Part shown: positions 6,277-13,279 of the stretch, one piece after another
How the letters are laid out: each line of letters begins with the position of its first letter
Numbering within the stretch: the first letter of the stretch is position 1
DNA from: Candidatus Avelusimicrobium fimicolum
Lineage (GTDB): Bacteria; Elusimicrobiota; Elusimicrobia; Elusimicrobiales; Elusimicrobiaceae
Assembly (NCBI GenBank): GCA_900541355.1
Contig: UQJU01000030.1
Span: 1-14,969, forward strand
DNA length: 14,969 nucleotides
Direction of reading: 5' to 3'
Made by a program: the position numbers and the translations under genes
The notes under the pieces: model-generated
Databases searched by the model: none
What the model was told of the DNA's origin: nothing
The model's input: the letters and a program-made list of their open reading frames with translations, nothing else

Positions 6277-8283
6277 TTACTTTTTCTTGGAGGGTGATTT
6301 TACACTCATTTGGCGCAATTCATATAAACGGTCGCGCAGTTCGGCGGCCAGTTCAAAGTTAAGCGCCTCGGCGGCTTGCAGCATTTGCTGTTCAATATCT
6401 TTTTCCACCGATTTTAAGTTTTTAAGCGTGGGCGTCGGCAAGGTGTCGCTCAAAATACCAAATGCGCTGGATTTGGTTTGCTGTTCAAATTCCTTTAATT
6501 CCACTTCTGTTTTTTGGATAGTTTTGGGCGTAATATGATGCTCTTTATTGTACGCCTCTTGTAAGGCGCGTCGGCGGTTCATTTCGTTGAGGGCATATTT
6601 AATGGAATCTGTCTTGCGGTCCGCATATAAAACCACTTCGCCGTCTGCGTTGCGCGCGGCACGGCCAGAAATTTGAATAAGCGTCGTGGTGTTGCGTAAA
6701 AAGCCTTCGTTATCCGCGCCCAAAATCGCTACGAAGCCCACTTGCGGAATATCAATCCCTTCGCGCAACAGGTTAATCCCGACGAGTACGTCAAATTTTC
6801 CTTGGCGGAAATCTTTTAAAATTTCCACGCGGTCCAGGGCCTCAATATCGGAGTGCAAGTAGCGCGTTTTGATGTTTTTTTCGGTAAAATACGCGCTTAA
6901 ATCTTCGGCAGTTTTTTTGGTAAGGGCCAAAACCAGCGTGCGTTCGCCGCGGGCTTTATGCTCATTAATTTTTTCTACCAAGTGGTCAATTTGTCCCGCC
7001 GTAGGGTGCATATATACTTTGGGGTCCAAAAGCCCTGTCGGACGGATGACCTGCTCCACAATGTTATTGCCGCAAACCGTCAGTTCATACGGGCCTGGCG
7101 TGGCGGATACAAAAATGGTAGAGGGAAGCAGTTTTTCAAATTCGTCAAATTTTAGCGGGCGGTTATCCAAGGCCGACGGCAAGCGGAAGCCGAAATCCAC
7201 CAACATTTGTTTGCGCGCCCGGTCGCCGTTGAACATTCCGCGCACTTGCGGCAGGGAAACGTGTGATTCGTCCACCATCATCAAAAAATCGTCATATTTT
7301 TTAAAGTAATCCAGCAGACAAGCCGGGCGTTCGCCGGGTTTGCGCCCGTCAATATAGCGGGAATAGTTTTCAATACCGGGGCAGAAGCCGGCCTGTTGGA
7401 GCATTTCCAAATCGTATTCGGTGCGCTGTTTTAGGCGGTAGGCTTCCAATTCTTTGCCCATTTTTAACAGTTCCGCGTGGCGTAAGTCCAAGTCCCGGCG
7501 GATGTTATCAATCGCGCTTTGTGTATCCTCGTCCGTTGCCACAAAGTGCTTGGCCGGGTAAATCCAGGCCTCGTCTAATTCTGCCAAAACATTACCTGTA
7601 ATGGGGTGAATTTCGTAAATATGCGCGATGGTTTTGCCCGCTATTTCCACGCGCAGGGCGTTTTGGCTGTATGGGGTCATAATGTCCGTAAACGGTCCGC
7701 GCATACGGAAATTGCCCGAAGTAAATTCCATTTCGTCGCGGTGGTACTGAATTTTAATCAAACGGCCCGATAGTTGGGAGCGGGTCATTTCCGCGCCCTT
7801 TTTTACATAAATGCGCATTTCCCTAAAACTATCCGGTGAGCCGATGTTGTAAATACACGAAACAGATGCTACCACAATAACATCTTTGCGGGTTAAAAGC
7901 GAGGTGGTGGCCTTTAAGCGCAGTTTATCAATATGTTCGTTGACGGCGGAGTCTTTTTCAATATAAGTGTCTGTTTGCGGGATATAGGCTTCGGGTTGGT
8001 AATAATCGTAATAAGAAATAAAGTATTCTACGGCGTTTTCGGGGAAGAATTGTTTAAACTCGCCGTATAACTGGGCGGCCAGCACTTTATTGGGCGACAA
8101 AATAAGCGTCGGGCGGTTTAGCCGCGTAATGACATTGGCCATTGTAAAGGTTTTGCCCGAGCCGGTTACGCCCAGCAGCGTTTGGCGCGTTTTGCCTGCC
8201 AAAATGTTGTTTGTCAAGGCATCAATGGCCTTGGGTTGGTCGCCCGCCGGCTTAAATTTAGAAACGAGTTTAAACTTGTCCAT
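6277..8283 (-). CDS. uvrB: UvrABC excinuclease subunit B (UvrB)
   Basis: UvrB is the damage-verifying helicase-like subunit of nucleotide excision repair. It is loaded by UvrA and recruits UvrC. The 668 residues match the family's usual length of about 670. Visible are Walker A GVTGSGKT at 38-45, the damage-probing beta-hairpin region with YYDYYQPEAYIPQTDTYIEK, the DEAD-like VDES box, the helicase motif SGRAARNADGEVVLYADR, and a C-terminal UVR domain (EQQMLQAAEALNFELAAELR) that contacts UvrC. All expected parts are intact. It is monocistronic: the marC terminator lies just upstream, and TACAAT ends 6 nt before the ATG without a Shine-Dalgarno. No LexA-like operator was recognised. Confidence 0.98.
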   Translation of the reverse strand: MDKFKLVSKFKPAGDQPKAIDALTNNILAGKTRQTLLGVTGSGKTFTMANVITRLNRPTLILSPNKVLAAQLYGEFKQFFPENAVEYFISYYDYYQPEAYIPQTDTYIEKDSAVNEHIDKLRLKATTSLLTRKDVIVVASVSCIYNIGSPDSFREMRIYVKKGAEMTRSQLSGRLIKIQYHRDEMEFTSGNFRMRGPFTDIMTPYSQNALRVEIAGKTIAHIYEIHPITGNVLAELDEAWIYPAKHFVATDEDTQSAIDNIRRDLDLRHAELLKMGKELEAYRLKQRTEYDLEMLQQAGFCPGIENYSRYIDGRKPGERPACLLDYFKKYDDFLMMVDESHVSLPQVRGMFNGDRARKQMLVDFGFRLPSALDNRPLKFDEFEKLLPSTIFVSATPGPYELTVCGNNIVEQVIRPTGLLDPKVYMHPTAGQIDHLVEKINEHKARGERTLVLALTKKTAEDLSAYFTEKNIKTRYLHSDIEALDRVEILKDFRQGKFDVLVGINLLREGIDIPQVGFVAILGADNEGFLRNTTTLIQISGRAARNADGEVVLYADRKTDSIKYALNEMNRRRALQEAYNKEHHITPKTIQKTEVELKEFEQQTKSSAFGILSDTLPTPTLKNLKSVEKDIEQQMLQAAEALNFELAAELRDRLYELRQMSVKSPSKKK

Positions 8284-8289
8284 ACAAGT

Positions 8290-8295
8290 ATTGTA
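8290..8295 (-). promoter_or_regulatory. -10 box close to the uvrB start
   Basis: TACAAT on the minus strand ends 6 nt before the uvrB ATG. The T-tract of the marC terminator lies where a -35 would be. No Shine-Dalgarno is present, so a leaderless mRNA is likely. Confidence 0.5.
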
Positions 8296-8312
8296 CCTAT
8301 TCTGGCAGACAT

Positions 8313-8338
8313 AAAAAAGGGCGGCTGTTAAGCCGCCC
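8313..8338 (-). terminator. Terminator of the marC-family gene
   Basis: The stem GGGCGGCT (8319-8326) pairs with AGCCGCCC (8331-8338) around GTTA. Read on the minus strand it is followed by six T, and it lies 20 nt after the marC-family stop codon. Confidence 0.88.
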
Positions 8339-8358
8339 GGAAAAAAGCAGATAATTGA

Positions 8359-9045
8359 TTACGACGCGGAAGAAATGTCTCCTAAAAAGTGCGCATCTAA
8401 CACACCGGGTAGCAGTTGGCCCACGCCGTCAATCATAAACTGCATAGCAATAGAACACAAAATCATACCCATAAAGCGGATGACAATCTGTGTGCCGTTG
8501 TGGCCGATTTTAGTAAACAAGTAACGCGAAGCCACCAACACCGCGCCTACGGCCGCCGCGCAGAGGAATAGCACGACAATCATCATAACAGCCATAGGGA
8601 ACGAGTTGATTTTTTCGGCATACAACATGACCGTAGCGATAGAGCCGGGCCCGATAAAAAGCGGCATCCCGACGGGAACGACGATGTGGCTTAAACGGTC
8701 GCGTGCGCGGTCAAAGGTACTGCCTTGCGCAGGGGCGGCCTCCAAGCCGTTGCGTTCAAATTTAGATTTACCCTGTAACATACGCAAGCCTACGCCCAAC
8801 AAAATAATAGAACCGGCCAAGCGGAAGGCGGGAATCGTAATACCGAACACGCTCAAAATTTTGCTGCCGAAGATAAAGAAAATCGTCAGCATAATGAAAA
8901 TGGACAAGGCCATTAACAGTGCAACCGCACGTTGTACCTTCGGTTCGTCATTTTCCACGTGTTCCAGAAAAATCGGCATATTGCCGATGGGGTTCAAAAT
9001 AGCCAGCGTAGCGATAAGCGCGTTTACCAGCAAACTCCAATCCAT
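8359..9045 (-). CDS. MarC family integral membrane protein
   Basis: A 228-residue inner-membrane protein with about six hydrophobic segments. Family signatures are LNPIGNMPIFLEH (17-29) near the start and VGMPLFIGPGSIATVML in the middle, each next to membrane helices. MarC proteins were once linked to multiple antibiotic resistance, a link later questioned; their substrate is not known. The ATG at 9045 is the only reasonable start, as no GTG or TTG lies in frame just upstream. A strong AAGGAG is 15 nt before the ATG, further than usual for a ribosome-binding site. It is a single-gene unit ended by the hairpin at 8319-8338, and divergent from tRNA-Val(CAC). Confidence 0.9.
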   Translation of the reverse strand: MDWSLLVNALIATLAILNPIGNMPIFLEHVENDEPKVQRAVALLMALSIFIMLTIFFIFGSKILSVFGITIPAFRLAGSIILLGVGLRMLQGKSKFERNGLEAAPAQGSTFDRARDRLSHIVVPVGMPLFIGPGSIATVMLYAEKINSFPMAVMMIVVLFLCAAAVGAVLVASRYLFTKIGHNGTQIVIRFMGMILCSIAMQFMIDGVGQLLPGVLDAHFLGDISSAS

Positions 9046-9203
9046 AGTGTGTTGTAAGCACTCCTTTTAAATGAAAATTGCCTGCCTAAAAGCAGACATT
9101 TTATCCTTAATAATAGTATATAAAATAAAGTGAACCCTCACAGCAGAAAGTTTATTTTGCGGGGGAAAAAAATAAATACTTTTCAAACAGGGCGGGAAAT
9201 TGT

Positions 9204-9209
9204 TATAAT
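9204..9209 (+). promoter_or_regulatory. -10 box of the tRNA-Val(CAC) promoter
   Basis: A perfect TATAAT lies 16 nt before the tRNA 5' end. TTTTCA at 9180-9185, with an 18-nt spacer, is a plausible -35 (4 of 6). Confidence 0.7.
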
Positions 9210-9225
9210 AAATATACAAGATTTC

Positions 9226-9300
9226 GGGCAGTTGGCGCAGCGGTAGCGCGTTCGCCTCACACGCGAAAGGTCACAGGTTCAAATCCTGTACTGCCCACCA
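9226..9300 (+). tRNA. tRNA-Val (anticodon CAC)
   Basis: The gene is a 75-nt cloverleaf with encoded CCA. The acceptor GGGCAGT/ACTGCCC and D-stem GCGC/GCGC are intact. The anticodon stem TTCGC/GCGAA has loop CTCACAC, and the T-stem ACAGG/CCTGT has loop TTCAAAT. The anticodon CAC reads valine GUG. Promoter and terminator sit directly on either side, so it is a stand-alone tRNA unit. A near-copy of its 3' end and terminator occurs 206 bp downstream. Confidence 0.95.
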
Positions 9301-9307
9301 TTTAGAA

Positions 9308-9337
9308 AATACCCCCAGTAAATGGGGGTATTTTTTT
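9308..9337 (+). terminator. Terminator of tRNA-Val(CAC)
   Basis: The stem AATACCCCC (9308-9316) pairs with GGGGGTATT (9324-9332) and runs into a T-tract to 9337. Confidence 0.88.
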
Positions 9338-9343
9338 GCTGTT

Positions 9344-9431
9344 GTGGGCAGTAGCAACACCAACTGCTTGGTGTTGCGGCAGGATTTGAAAGGCGGAGCG
9401 ATGTTTTGGTTTGAGGGGGAGCCCGAAAGGC
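9344..9431 (-). repeat. tRNA-Val-associated composite repeat, copy 2 (inverted tRNA 3' end split by a palindrome)
   Basis: On the minus strand: GCCTTTCG (9431-9424), 9 nt, TCAAAC (9414-9409), 16 nt, CTTTCAAATCC (9392-9382). The stretch TTCAAATCCTG (9390-9380) equals the T-loop and T-stem of tRNA-Val(CAC), and TACTGCCCAC (9353-9344) equals its acceptor 3' end, both inverted to the tRNA. Between these two parts, where the tRNA is continuous, sits a perfect 10-bp palindrome (9354-9363 with 9368-9377) with a GCAG loop on the minus strand. Order and spacing match copy 1 at 346-428, but the tRNA-matching parts follow the local tRNA. No protein is evident. Function is unknown. Confidence 0.6.
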
Positions 9432-9456
9432 CAAAACCGCGAGCCCGGCCTGCAAG

Positions 9457-9476
9457 AAAATCCCGTCAGGGATTTT
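9457..9476. repeat. Perfect 8-bp inverted repeat (hairpin)
   Basis: AAAATCCC (9457-9464) pairs with GGGATTTT (9469-9476) around GTCA, inside the spacer between the two tRNA 3'-end copies. No strong T-tract follows on plus, so terminator function is uncertain. Confidence 0.5.
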
Positions 9477-9491
9477 ACTGGAAGGCAAACG

Positions 9492-9541
9492 CTGTACTGT
9501 CCACCATTTAGAAAATACCCCCGGCAAATGGGGGTATTTTT
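9492..9541 (+). pseudogene. Duplicate of the tRNA-Val(CAC) 3' end plus terminator (tRNA remnant)
   Basis: These 50 bases match 9286-9335 at 47 positions. They cover the last T-stem bases, the acceptor strand, CCA, the TTTAGAA trailer and the full terminator. The changes are one acceptor base (C to T) and two terminator-loop bases; the terminator stem is untouched. Just upstream, AGGCAAACG looks like a decayed T-arm. No 5' half of a tRNA is recognisable, so it is a remnant, either of a tandem tRNA copy or of an insertion that duplicated the tRNA end. Confidence 0.75.
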
Positions 9542-9565
9542 ATGCCGCTTGAAAATGAAAAATTT

Positions 9566-9593
9566 AAAAGGCGCTCTATGCAGGGCGCCTTTT
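9566..9593 (-). terminator. Terminator of the exported GExH protein gene
   Basis: AAAAGGCGC (9566-9574) pairs with GCGCCTTTT (9585-9593). It begins 23 nt after the stop codon at 9616. On the minus strand it is followed by a T-rich stretch. Confidence 0.7.
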
Positions 9594-9615
9594 ACCTATC
9601 CAAAATAATAGTAAA

Positions 9616-10782
9616 TTACGGAATAACGATTCGGCAATCAAAGCCCGTCATTTTGCCCCAAGTTTCCGCTTGGGCGGGAGCGCCCTCCCAAAGAAACATC
9701 CGTTTGTCTCCCGTTTTTGTAAAAGCAGGGTGAGCCGTTTCCCAAATATTGGGAAGCAGGGAAAATGTTTTGTCGGCATCTTTTTCGGCTATCAGTTCTA
9801 CTACTAAGGGCTTTTCATTGGCAAAAAATTTCGGCAAAGAGGTGGGCATCGCCCAAGAAGTGTGTGCCATACCCCCATAATAAATAAACAACGCATCGGG
9901 GTTTTCTTGGCGGATTTTTTCCATTTGGGCCTGCATCGTCCGGGCGAAGCCTTTGTTCCTTGCCGCCAAACCGTTGACCGTGGAAATAATACCTTGCGCA
10001 GATTCCTTTTGCGCTACTACCGCATCTTCAATCGGATAAATTTCCACGCCTGCATCCGATAAGATAGAAAACATTTCTTTAAATTGCAGGGATTCATCAT
10101 CCACTAGCCGAGCGTTTGGGGTCTCCTTTTCGGTAAAATTGATAGGGTTTTCCACTCCCTCGGCCCCACGTCTGTAATACTGGTACGGGAAAACGCTTTC
10201 CCCTTCTATTGGCTTTAAATAGGCGGCTTCGGAAAATACGACAATTTTCCGGTTTGGATGAAAGGCTTTAAATTCCTTTATCAGGTTGGCAAACTCAATC
10301 CGTGGCGGAAGATTTCCGTGAATCTCCCCGACAAAAGCCACATTGGTTTCGGACAGTTTTTTATAAAATCTAAAACCGATTTCTCTGTCCGTAATTTTCT
10401 GCAACAGATTTTTCCCCAAGTTGGGTTGCTGTTGTATCCAAGTAAATTTAAGCGTCAGATTTTTGCGAATCAAGGCTTCCGTATCGGTGGTTAAACCGCG
10501 CATATGTGCGTTCATTTTCGGCGGCAAATTAAAATTGGGCACCGTCGCCGCAGGGACATTTGTTTTTAAACTGTTTAAAAACTTTTGGTTTAATCTGTAA
10601 GTTTGCGCCCAGCCTTGGGAAGCCAACGAATATTTGCTGATATCCGCGCCTTTAATTCTGGGGTGGACTTTGGACGCAGGGGTTTTGATCCTTTTGACGA
10701 ATTTCGCCCGTTGGGCGCGCACAGGAGCATTTAAAGAAAATAGCAAGGAAAGGCATAGTAAGATACCTGTTGTTTTTTGCAT
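9616..10782 (-). CDS. Exported ChaN/EreA-like (GExH superfamily) protein, function unknown
   Basis: A 388-residue protein with a clear signal peptide: positive start, hydrophobic core LLCLSLLFSLNAP, cleavage predicted near ARAQ-type residues 22-25, no lipobox cysteine. It should be periplasmic or secreted. After a basic, low-complexity linker of about 100 residues, the folded part has VGEIHG (151-156), VVFSEAAY (181-188), IYPIEDA (248-254) and YYGGMAHTSW (301-310). Paired GE.H and GG.AH motifs with an acidic SEA step resemble the ChaN / erythromycin-esterase / TIKI-TraB group, where they bind haem or form a catalytic site. Which activity applies cannot be told. The start has CAGGAG 6 nt upstream and a TATAAT further up. 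It is a single-gene unit. Confidence 0.65.
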   Translation of the reverse strand: MQKTTGILLCLSLLFSLNAPVRAQRAKFVKRIKTPASKVHPRIKGADISKYSLASQGWAQTYRLNQKFLNSLKTNVPAATVPNFNLPPKMNAHMRGLTTDTEALIRKNLTLKFTWIQQQPNLGKNLLQKITDREIGFRFYKKLSETNVAFVGEIHGNLPPRIEFANLIKEFKAFHPNRKIVVFSEAAYLKPIEGESVFPYQYYRRGAEGVENPINFTEKETPNARLVDDESLQFKEMFSILSDAGVEIYPIEDAVVAQKESAQGIISTVNGLAARNKGFARTMQAQMEKIRQENPDALFIYYGGMAHTSWAMPTSLPKFFANEKPLVVELIAEKDADKTFSLLPNIWETAHPAFTKTGDKRMFLWEGAPAQAETWGKMTGFDCRIVIP

Positions 10783-10788
10783 AAATGG

Positions 10789-10794
10789 CTCCTG
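10789..10794 (-). promoter_or_regulatory. Ribosome-binding site of the exported GExH protein gene
   Basis: CAGGAG on the minus strand, 6 nt before the ATG, fixes the start at 10782. It contrasts with the genes in this window that lack any such site. Confidence 0.75.
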
Positions 10795-10813
10795 TAAAGT
10801 ATATCTTTCTTAT

Positions 10814-10819
10814 ATTATA
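10814..10819 (-). promoter_or_regulatory. -10 box for the exported GExH protein gene
   Basis: TATAAT on the minus strand, giving a leader of about 25 nt that carries the Shine-Dalgarno. TTGTAG at a 16-nt spacer is a weak -35. Confidence 0.55.
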
Positions 10820-10849
10820 CAGAACTTCCAAAGCACTACAAGGGCCAAA

Positions 10850-10871
10850 AGGCCTAAACCACCTTAGGTCT
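10850..10871. repeat. Inverted repeat between divergent promoters
   Basis: AGGCCTAA (10850-10857) pairs with TTAGGTCT (10864-10871), with one G.U, around a 6-nt loop. It lies between the two divergent promoters and could be an operator; nothing more supports that. Confidence 0.3.
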
Positions 10872-10897
10872 TGGGTGCAGACGGGCGCGCGGTATGC

Positions 10898-10903
10898 TAT
10901 ACT
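10898..10903 (+). promoter_or_regulatory. -10 box of the permease/muropeptide-recycling operon
   Basis: TATACT lies 16 nt before the ATG at 10920, with GAGG (10911-10914) between as ribosome-binding site. No clear -35 is seen. Confidence 0.5.
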
Positions 10904-10919
10904 AAAAAAAGAGGAATTT

Positions 10920-11933
10920 ATGATTAAAGATTCGTTACAGCGTTTTACGCCTATTAATACCGTTTGTCTGATGATTCTTGCCGCTTCGGCGGCCACGTGG
11001 GTACTTGTCTATACCCGCGCAATGTTAATGCCGTTTATTATTGCGGTGTTTATTTATATGGTAGCCAGTACCTTGGCCGGGTGGCTCAAACAAAAATGGA
11101 ACGTTCCCTACGGGCTGGGGCTGGGTATCAGCGGTACAGCCTTTTTGGCGGTTATTACGCTGACGGTACTTTTTATTTCCGGCTCTATTGAAAGTTTTGT
11201 AAACGGGGCTGATATATACACCGAGCGCCTAAATGATACGTTAGATTGGCTCCTGGTCCGTTCGCAGAAATATGGTATTAATTTAAATGCGCAGTTTTTG
11301 GCCGATACTGTGGCCAAACTGCCTGTGTTTACAATGGTTAAAAGCGTGGGCGGAACAGTCGTGTCCATTTTAACAAACCTAATGTTGATTATCTTGTTTG
11401 TTATCTTTTTGTTTATGGGCAAAGCCTCCGAAAACAAACCCGCGTTAGTGGGGTCTATCCAAAAACAAATTTCTTTTTATTTACTGATTAAAATCTTTGT
11501 TTCGATCTTGGCGGCGGGGTGCACTTGGATTGTGCTGGCGTCTATTAAAACGGAACTGGCCTCTATGCTTGCCGTGCTTACCTTTATTTTAAATTTTATT
11601 CCCAACATTGGGCCTTTTGTTTCTACGGTCTTGCCGTTGCCGGTGCTGTTTTTGCAATACGGGTTTGATTGGCATATTTTGCTGGCGCTTATTTTGCTGA
11701 CGGCGGTGCATTTTGTAGTAGGGAATATTTTGGAAACTAAGTGGTTGGGAAAAGGTATGGATTTAGATCCCATTGTGGTAATTGCCTGCTTAATTTTTTG
11801 GGCGCTCGTGTGGGGGATAATGGGTGCGTTGCTTGCTGTGCCGATAACGGCTATGCTTAAAATGGTATTTGAAGAAAGCCCCGTAACCAAACCGTTAGCC
11901 GATATTTTAGGCGGAAAATACTCCTTTAAATAA
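10920..11933 (+). CDS. AI-2E family (PerM/YdiK-like) transporter
   Basis: A 337-residue inner-membrane protein with about seven to eight hydrophobic segments and a soluble loop around residues 80-130. The family pattern is strongest near the C terminus: FILNFIPNIGPFVSTVLP, then GNILETKWLGKGMDLDP, then a helix ending in GALLAVPITAMLK. Members have been linked to autoinducer-2 export, Na+/H+ exchange or general efflux, so the substrate is not predicted. The ATG at 10920 is chosen because GAGG sits 5 nt upstream and the first helix follows shortly. The frame extends to 10785, but that part covers the promoter and reads as non-protein. The next gene starts 2 nt after the stop, so it heads the operon. 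Confidence 0.88.
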   Translation: MIKDSLQRFTPINTVCLMILAASAATWVLVYTRAMLMPFIIAVFIYMVASTLAGWLKQKWNVPYGLGLGISGTAFLAVITLTVLFISGSIESFVNGADIYTERLNDTLDWLLVRSQKYGINLNAQFLADTVAKLPVFTMVKSVGGTVVSILTNLMLIILFVIFLFMGKASENKPALVGSIQKQISFYLLIKIFVSILAAGCTWIVLASIKTELASMLAVLTFILNFIPNIGPFVSTVLPLPVLFLQYGFDWHILLALILLTAVHFVVGNILETKWLGKGMDLDPIVVIACLIFWALVWGIMGALLAVPITAMLKMVFEESPVTKPLADILGGKYSFK

Positions 11934-11935
11934 CT

Positions 11936-13279
11936 ATGAAAAAAACTCCTTGGACCTATATCCCCTCGCTCTATTTAGCCGAGGGCTTGCCGTACATTAT
12001 CATCAACACGGTTTCTACCGTGCTGTATGCCGATTTGGGTTTTTCCAACGACAAAATAGCCTTTTGGACAGGCTGGCTGTATCTGCCTTGGATACTCAAA
12101 ATGTTTTGGAGCCCCTTGGTAGATGCCAAAAGCACCAAGCGCCGCTGGCTTTTGGGTGCACAAACCGTTTTGGCGGGACTTTTTTTGCTGTTGGCCGGCC
12201 TTACCGCGTGGGAGGCTTTCCGTTTTGCACAAGGGAACAGCAGTTTAACTTTTTTTACCTTGTCGTTATTCGGTTTTTTGGCGGGGGCTTTTGTATCGGC
12301 TACGCTGGATATTGCCACCGACGGCTATTATCTGTTGGCTTTAACTCCGCAAGAGCAATCCCGGTTTGTGGGTATCCGCACCATTTTTTACCGTTTGGCA
12401 ATGATTTTGGGAAGCGGAGCCTTGGTTTCCGCTACGGCTTCGTTAGGGAACAAAACACCGGGAACTTCGTGGAATCTGGTGGCTTGGCCGTATAACTGGG
12501 CGGTTATGTTTGGCTTTTTGGGAATTATGTTTTTAGGATTTGCTTTCTGCCACGCGTGGTTTTTGCCTAAACCCGGACAAGACAAACCCGTCCAAAAAAA
12601 CGGCGCAACGGCGTGGGCCGATTCTTTTAAAACGTATTTCACGCAAAAAAATATCGTCTATATTTTATTGTTTATTTTGCTATACCGTTTAGGAGATGCG
12701 CTCTTGGAAAAAATGGTTCCGCTCTTTTTGCTGAAACCCGCGGCGGAAGGTGCGCTGGGTATGAGCGTTCAAAACTATGGCTTAATTAAGGGCACCCTTG
12801 GGCTGGGGGCCGTAGTGGCGGGGAACCTGGCGGGCGGGTGGCTGCTTGGCCGGTTTGGCTTTAAAAAATGTATCTGGCCGTTTGCGGTTATCCTTATTTT
12901 GCCCAATTTCTTTTATGCTTATATGGCGTGGGCGAAACCGGGGCTTGCGGCGGTGGCAACGCTGATTACGTTGGAGCATTTGGGAAATGGCCTGGCGATG
13001 ATGGCATTTAGCGTATTTATTATGTATGTGTCGCAGGGAGTGTATAAAACTTCGCATTACGCTATTTCCACCGGAATTATGGCGCTCGGGATGATGGTGC
13101 CTTCTATGCTTTCCGGCTGGCTGCAAATGCGGCTTGGGTACGAAATGTTTTTTATAGTGGCCAGTTTTATCAGTTTGGTTACGGTAGCCGTAGTGCCGCT
13201 GACGTTTAAAATTAAATCTATTGAGGAAACGGAAGCCGCGTTCCGTGCGCACAAGCACTCGTTGGAGGATGCCCAATGA
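11936..13279 (+). CDS. AmpG-like muropeptide permease (MFS)
   Basis: A 447-residue major-facilitator protein with about twelve hydrophobic segments. The start SLYLAEGLPYIIINT and the loop LPWILKMFWSPLVDAKSTKR (51-70) resemble AmpG, which imports GlcNAc-anhydroMurNAc peptides across the inner membrane. ATDGYYLLALTPQEQSRFVG in the first half also fits the AmpG/SLC33-like group. Context is the best support: it overlaps murQ by 4 nt (ATGA), and anmK follows, so the operon would import and then recycle anhydromuropeptides. E. coli AmpG is longer (491 residues, with two extra helices). No ribosome-binding site is obvious; coupling to the gene ending 2 nt upstream is likely. A sugar or siderophore permease cannot be fully excluded. 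Confidence 0.75.
   Translation: MKKTPWTYIPSLYLAEGLPYIIINTVSTVLYADLGFSNDKIAFWTGWLYLPWILKMFWSPLVDAKSTKRRWLLGAQTVLAGLFLLLAGLTAWEAFRFAQGNSSLTFFTLSLFGFLAGAFVSATLDIATDGYYLLALTPQEQSRFVGIRTIFYRLAMILGSGALVSATASLGNKTPGTSWNLVAWPYNWAVMFGFLGIMFLGFAFCHAWFLPKPGQDKPVQKNGATAWADSFKTYFTQKNIVYILLFILLYRLGDALLEKMVPLFLLKPAAEGALGMSVQNYGLIKGTLGLGAVVAGNLAGGWLLGRFGFKKCIWPFAVILILPNFFYAYMAWAKPGLAAVATLITLEHLGNGLAMMAFSVFIMYVSQGVYKTSHYAISTGIMALGMMVPSMLSGWLQMRLGYEMFFIVASFISLVTVAVVPLTFKIKSIEETEAAFRAHKHSLEDAQ

Noticed and set aside
9279..9527. Minus-strand open frame of 82 codons across the tRNA-Val(CAC) end
   Set aside because: It covers the antisense of two tRNA 3' ends and two terminators (WWTVQ-type peptide). No ribosome-binding site. 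It is the repeat region, not a gene.
9301..9541. Integron attC array or CRISPR
   Set aside because: There are no regularly spaced repeats with unique spacers, and no clear paired integron core sites around the palindromes.
10785..10919. Longer start for the AI-2E-family gene
   Set aside because: The extension overlaps the promoter region and lacks a ribosome-binding site. The ATG at 10920 has GAGG 5 nt upstream.
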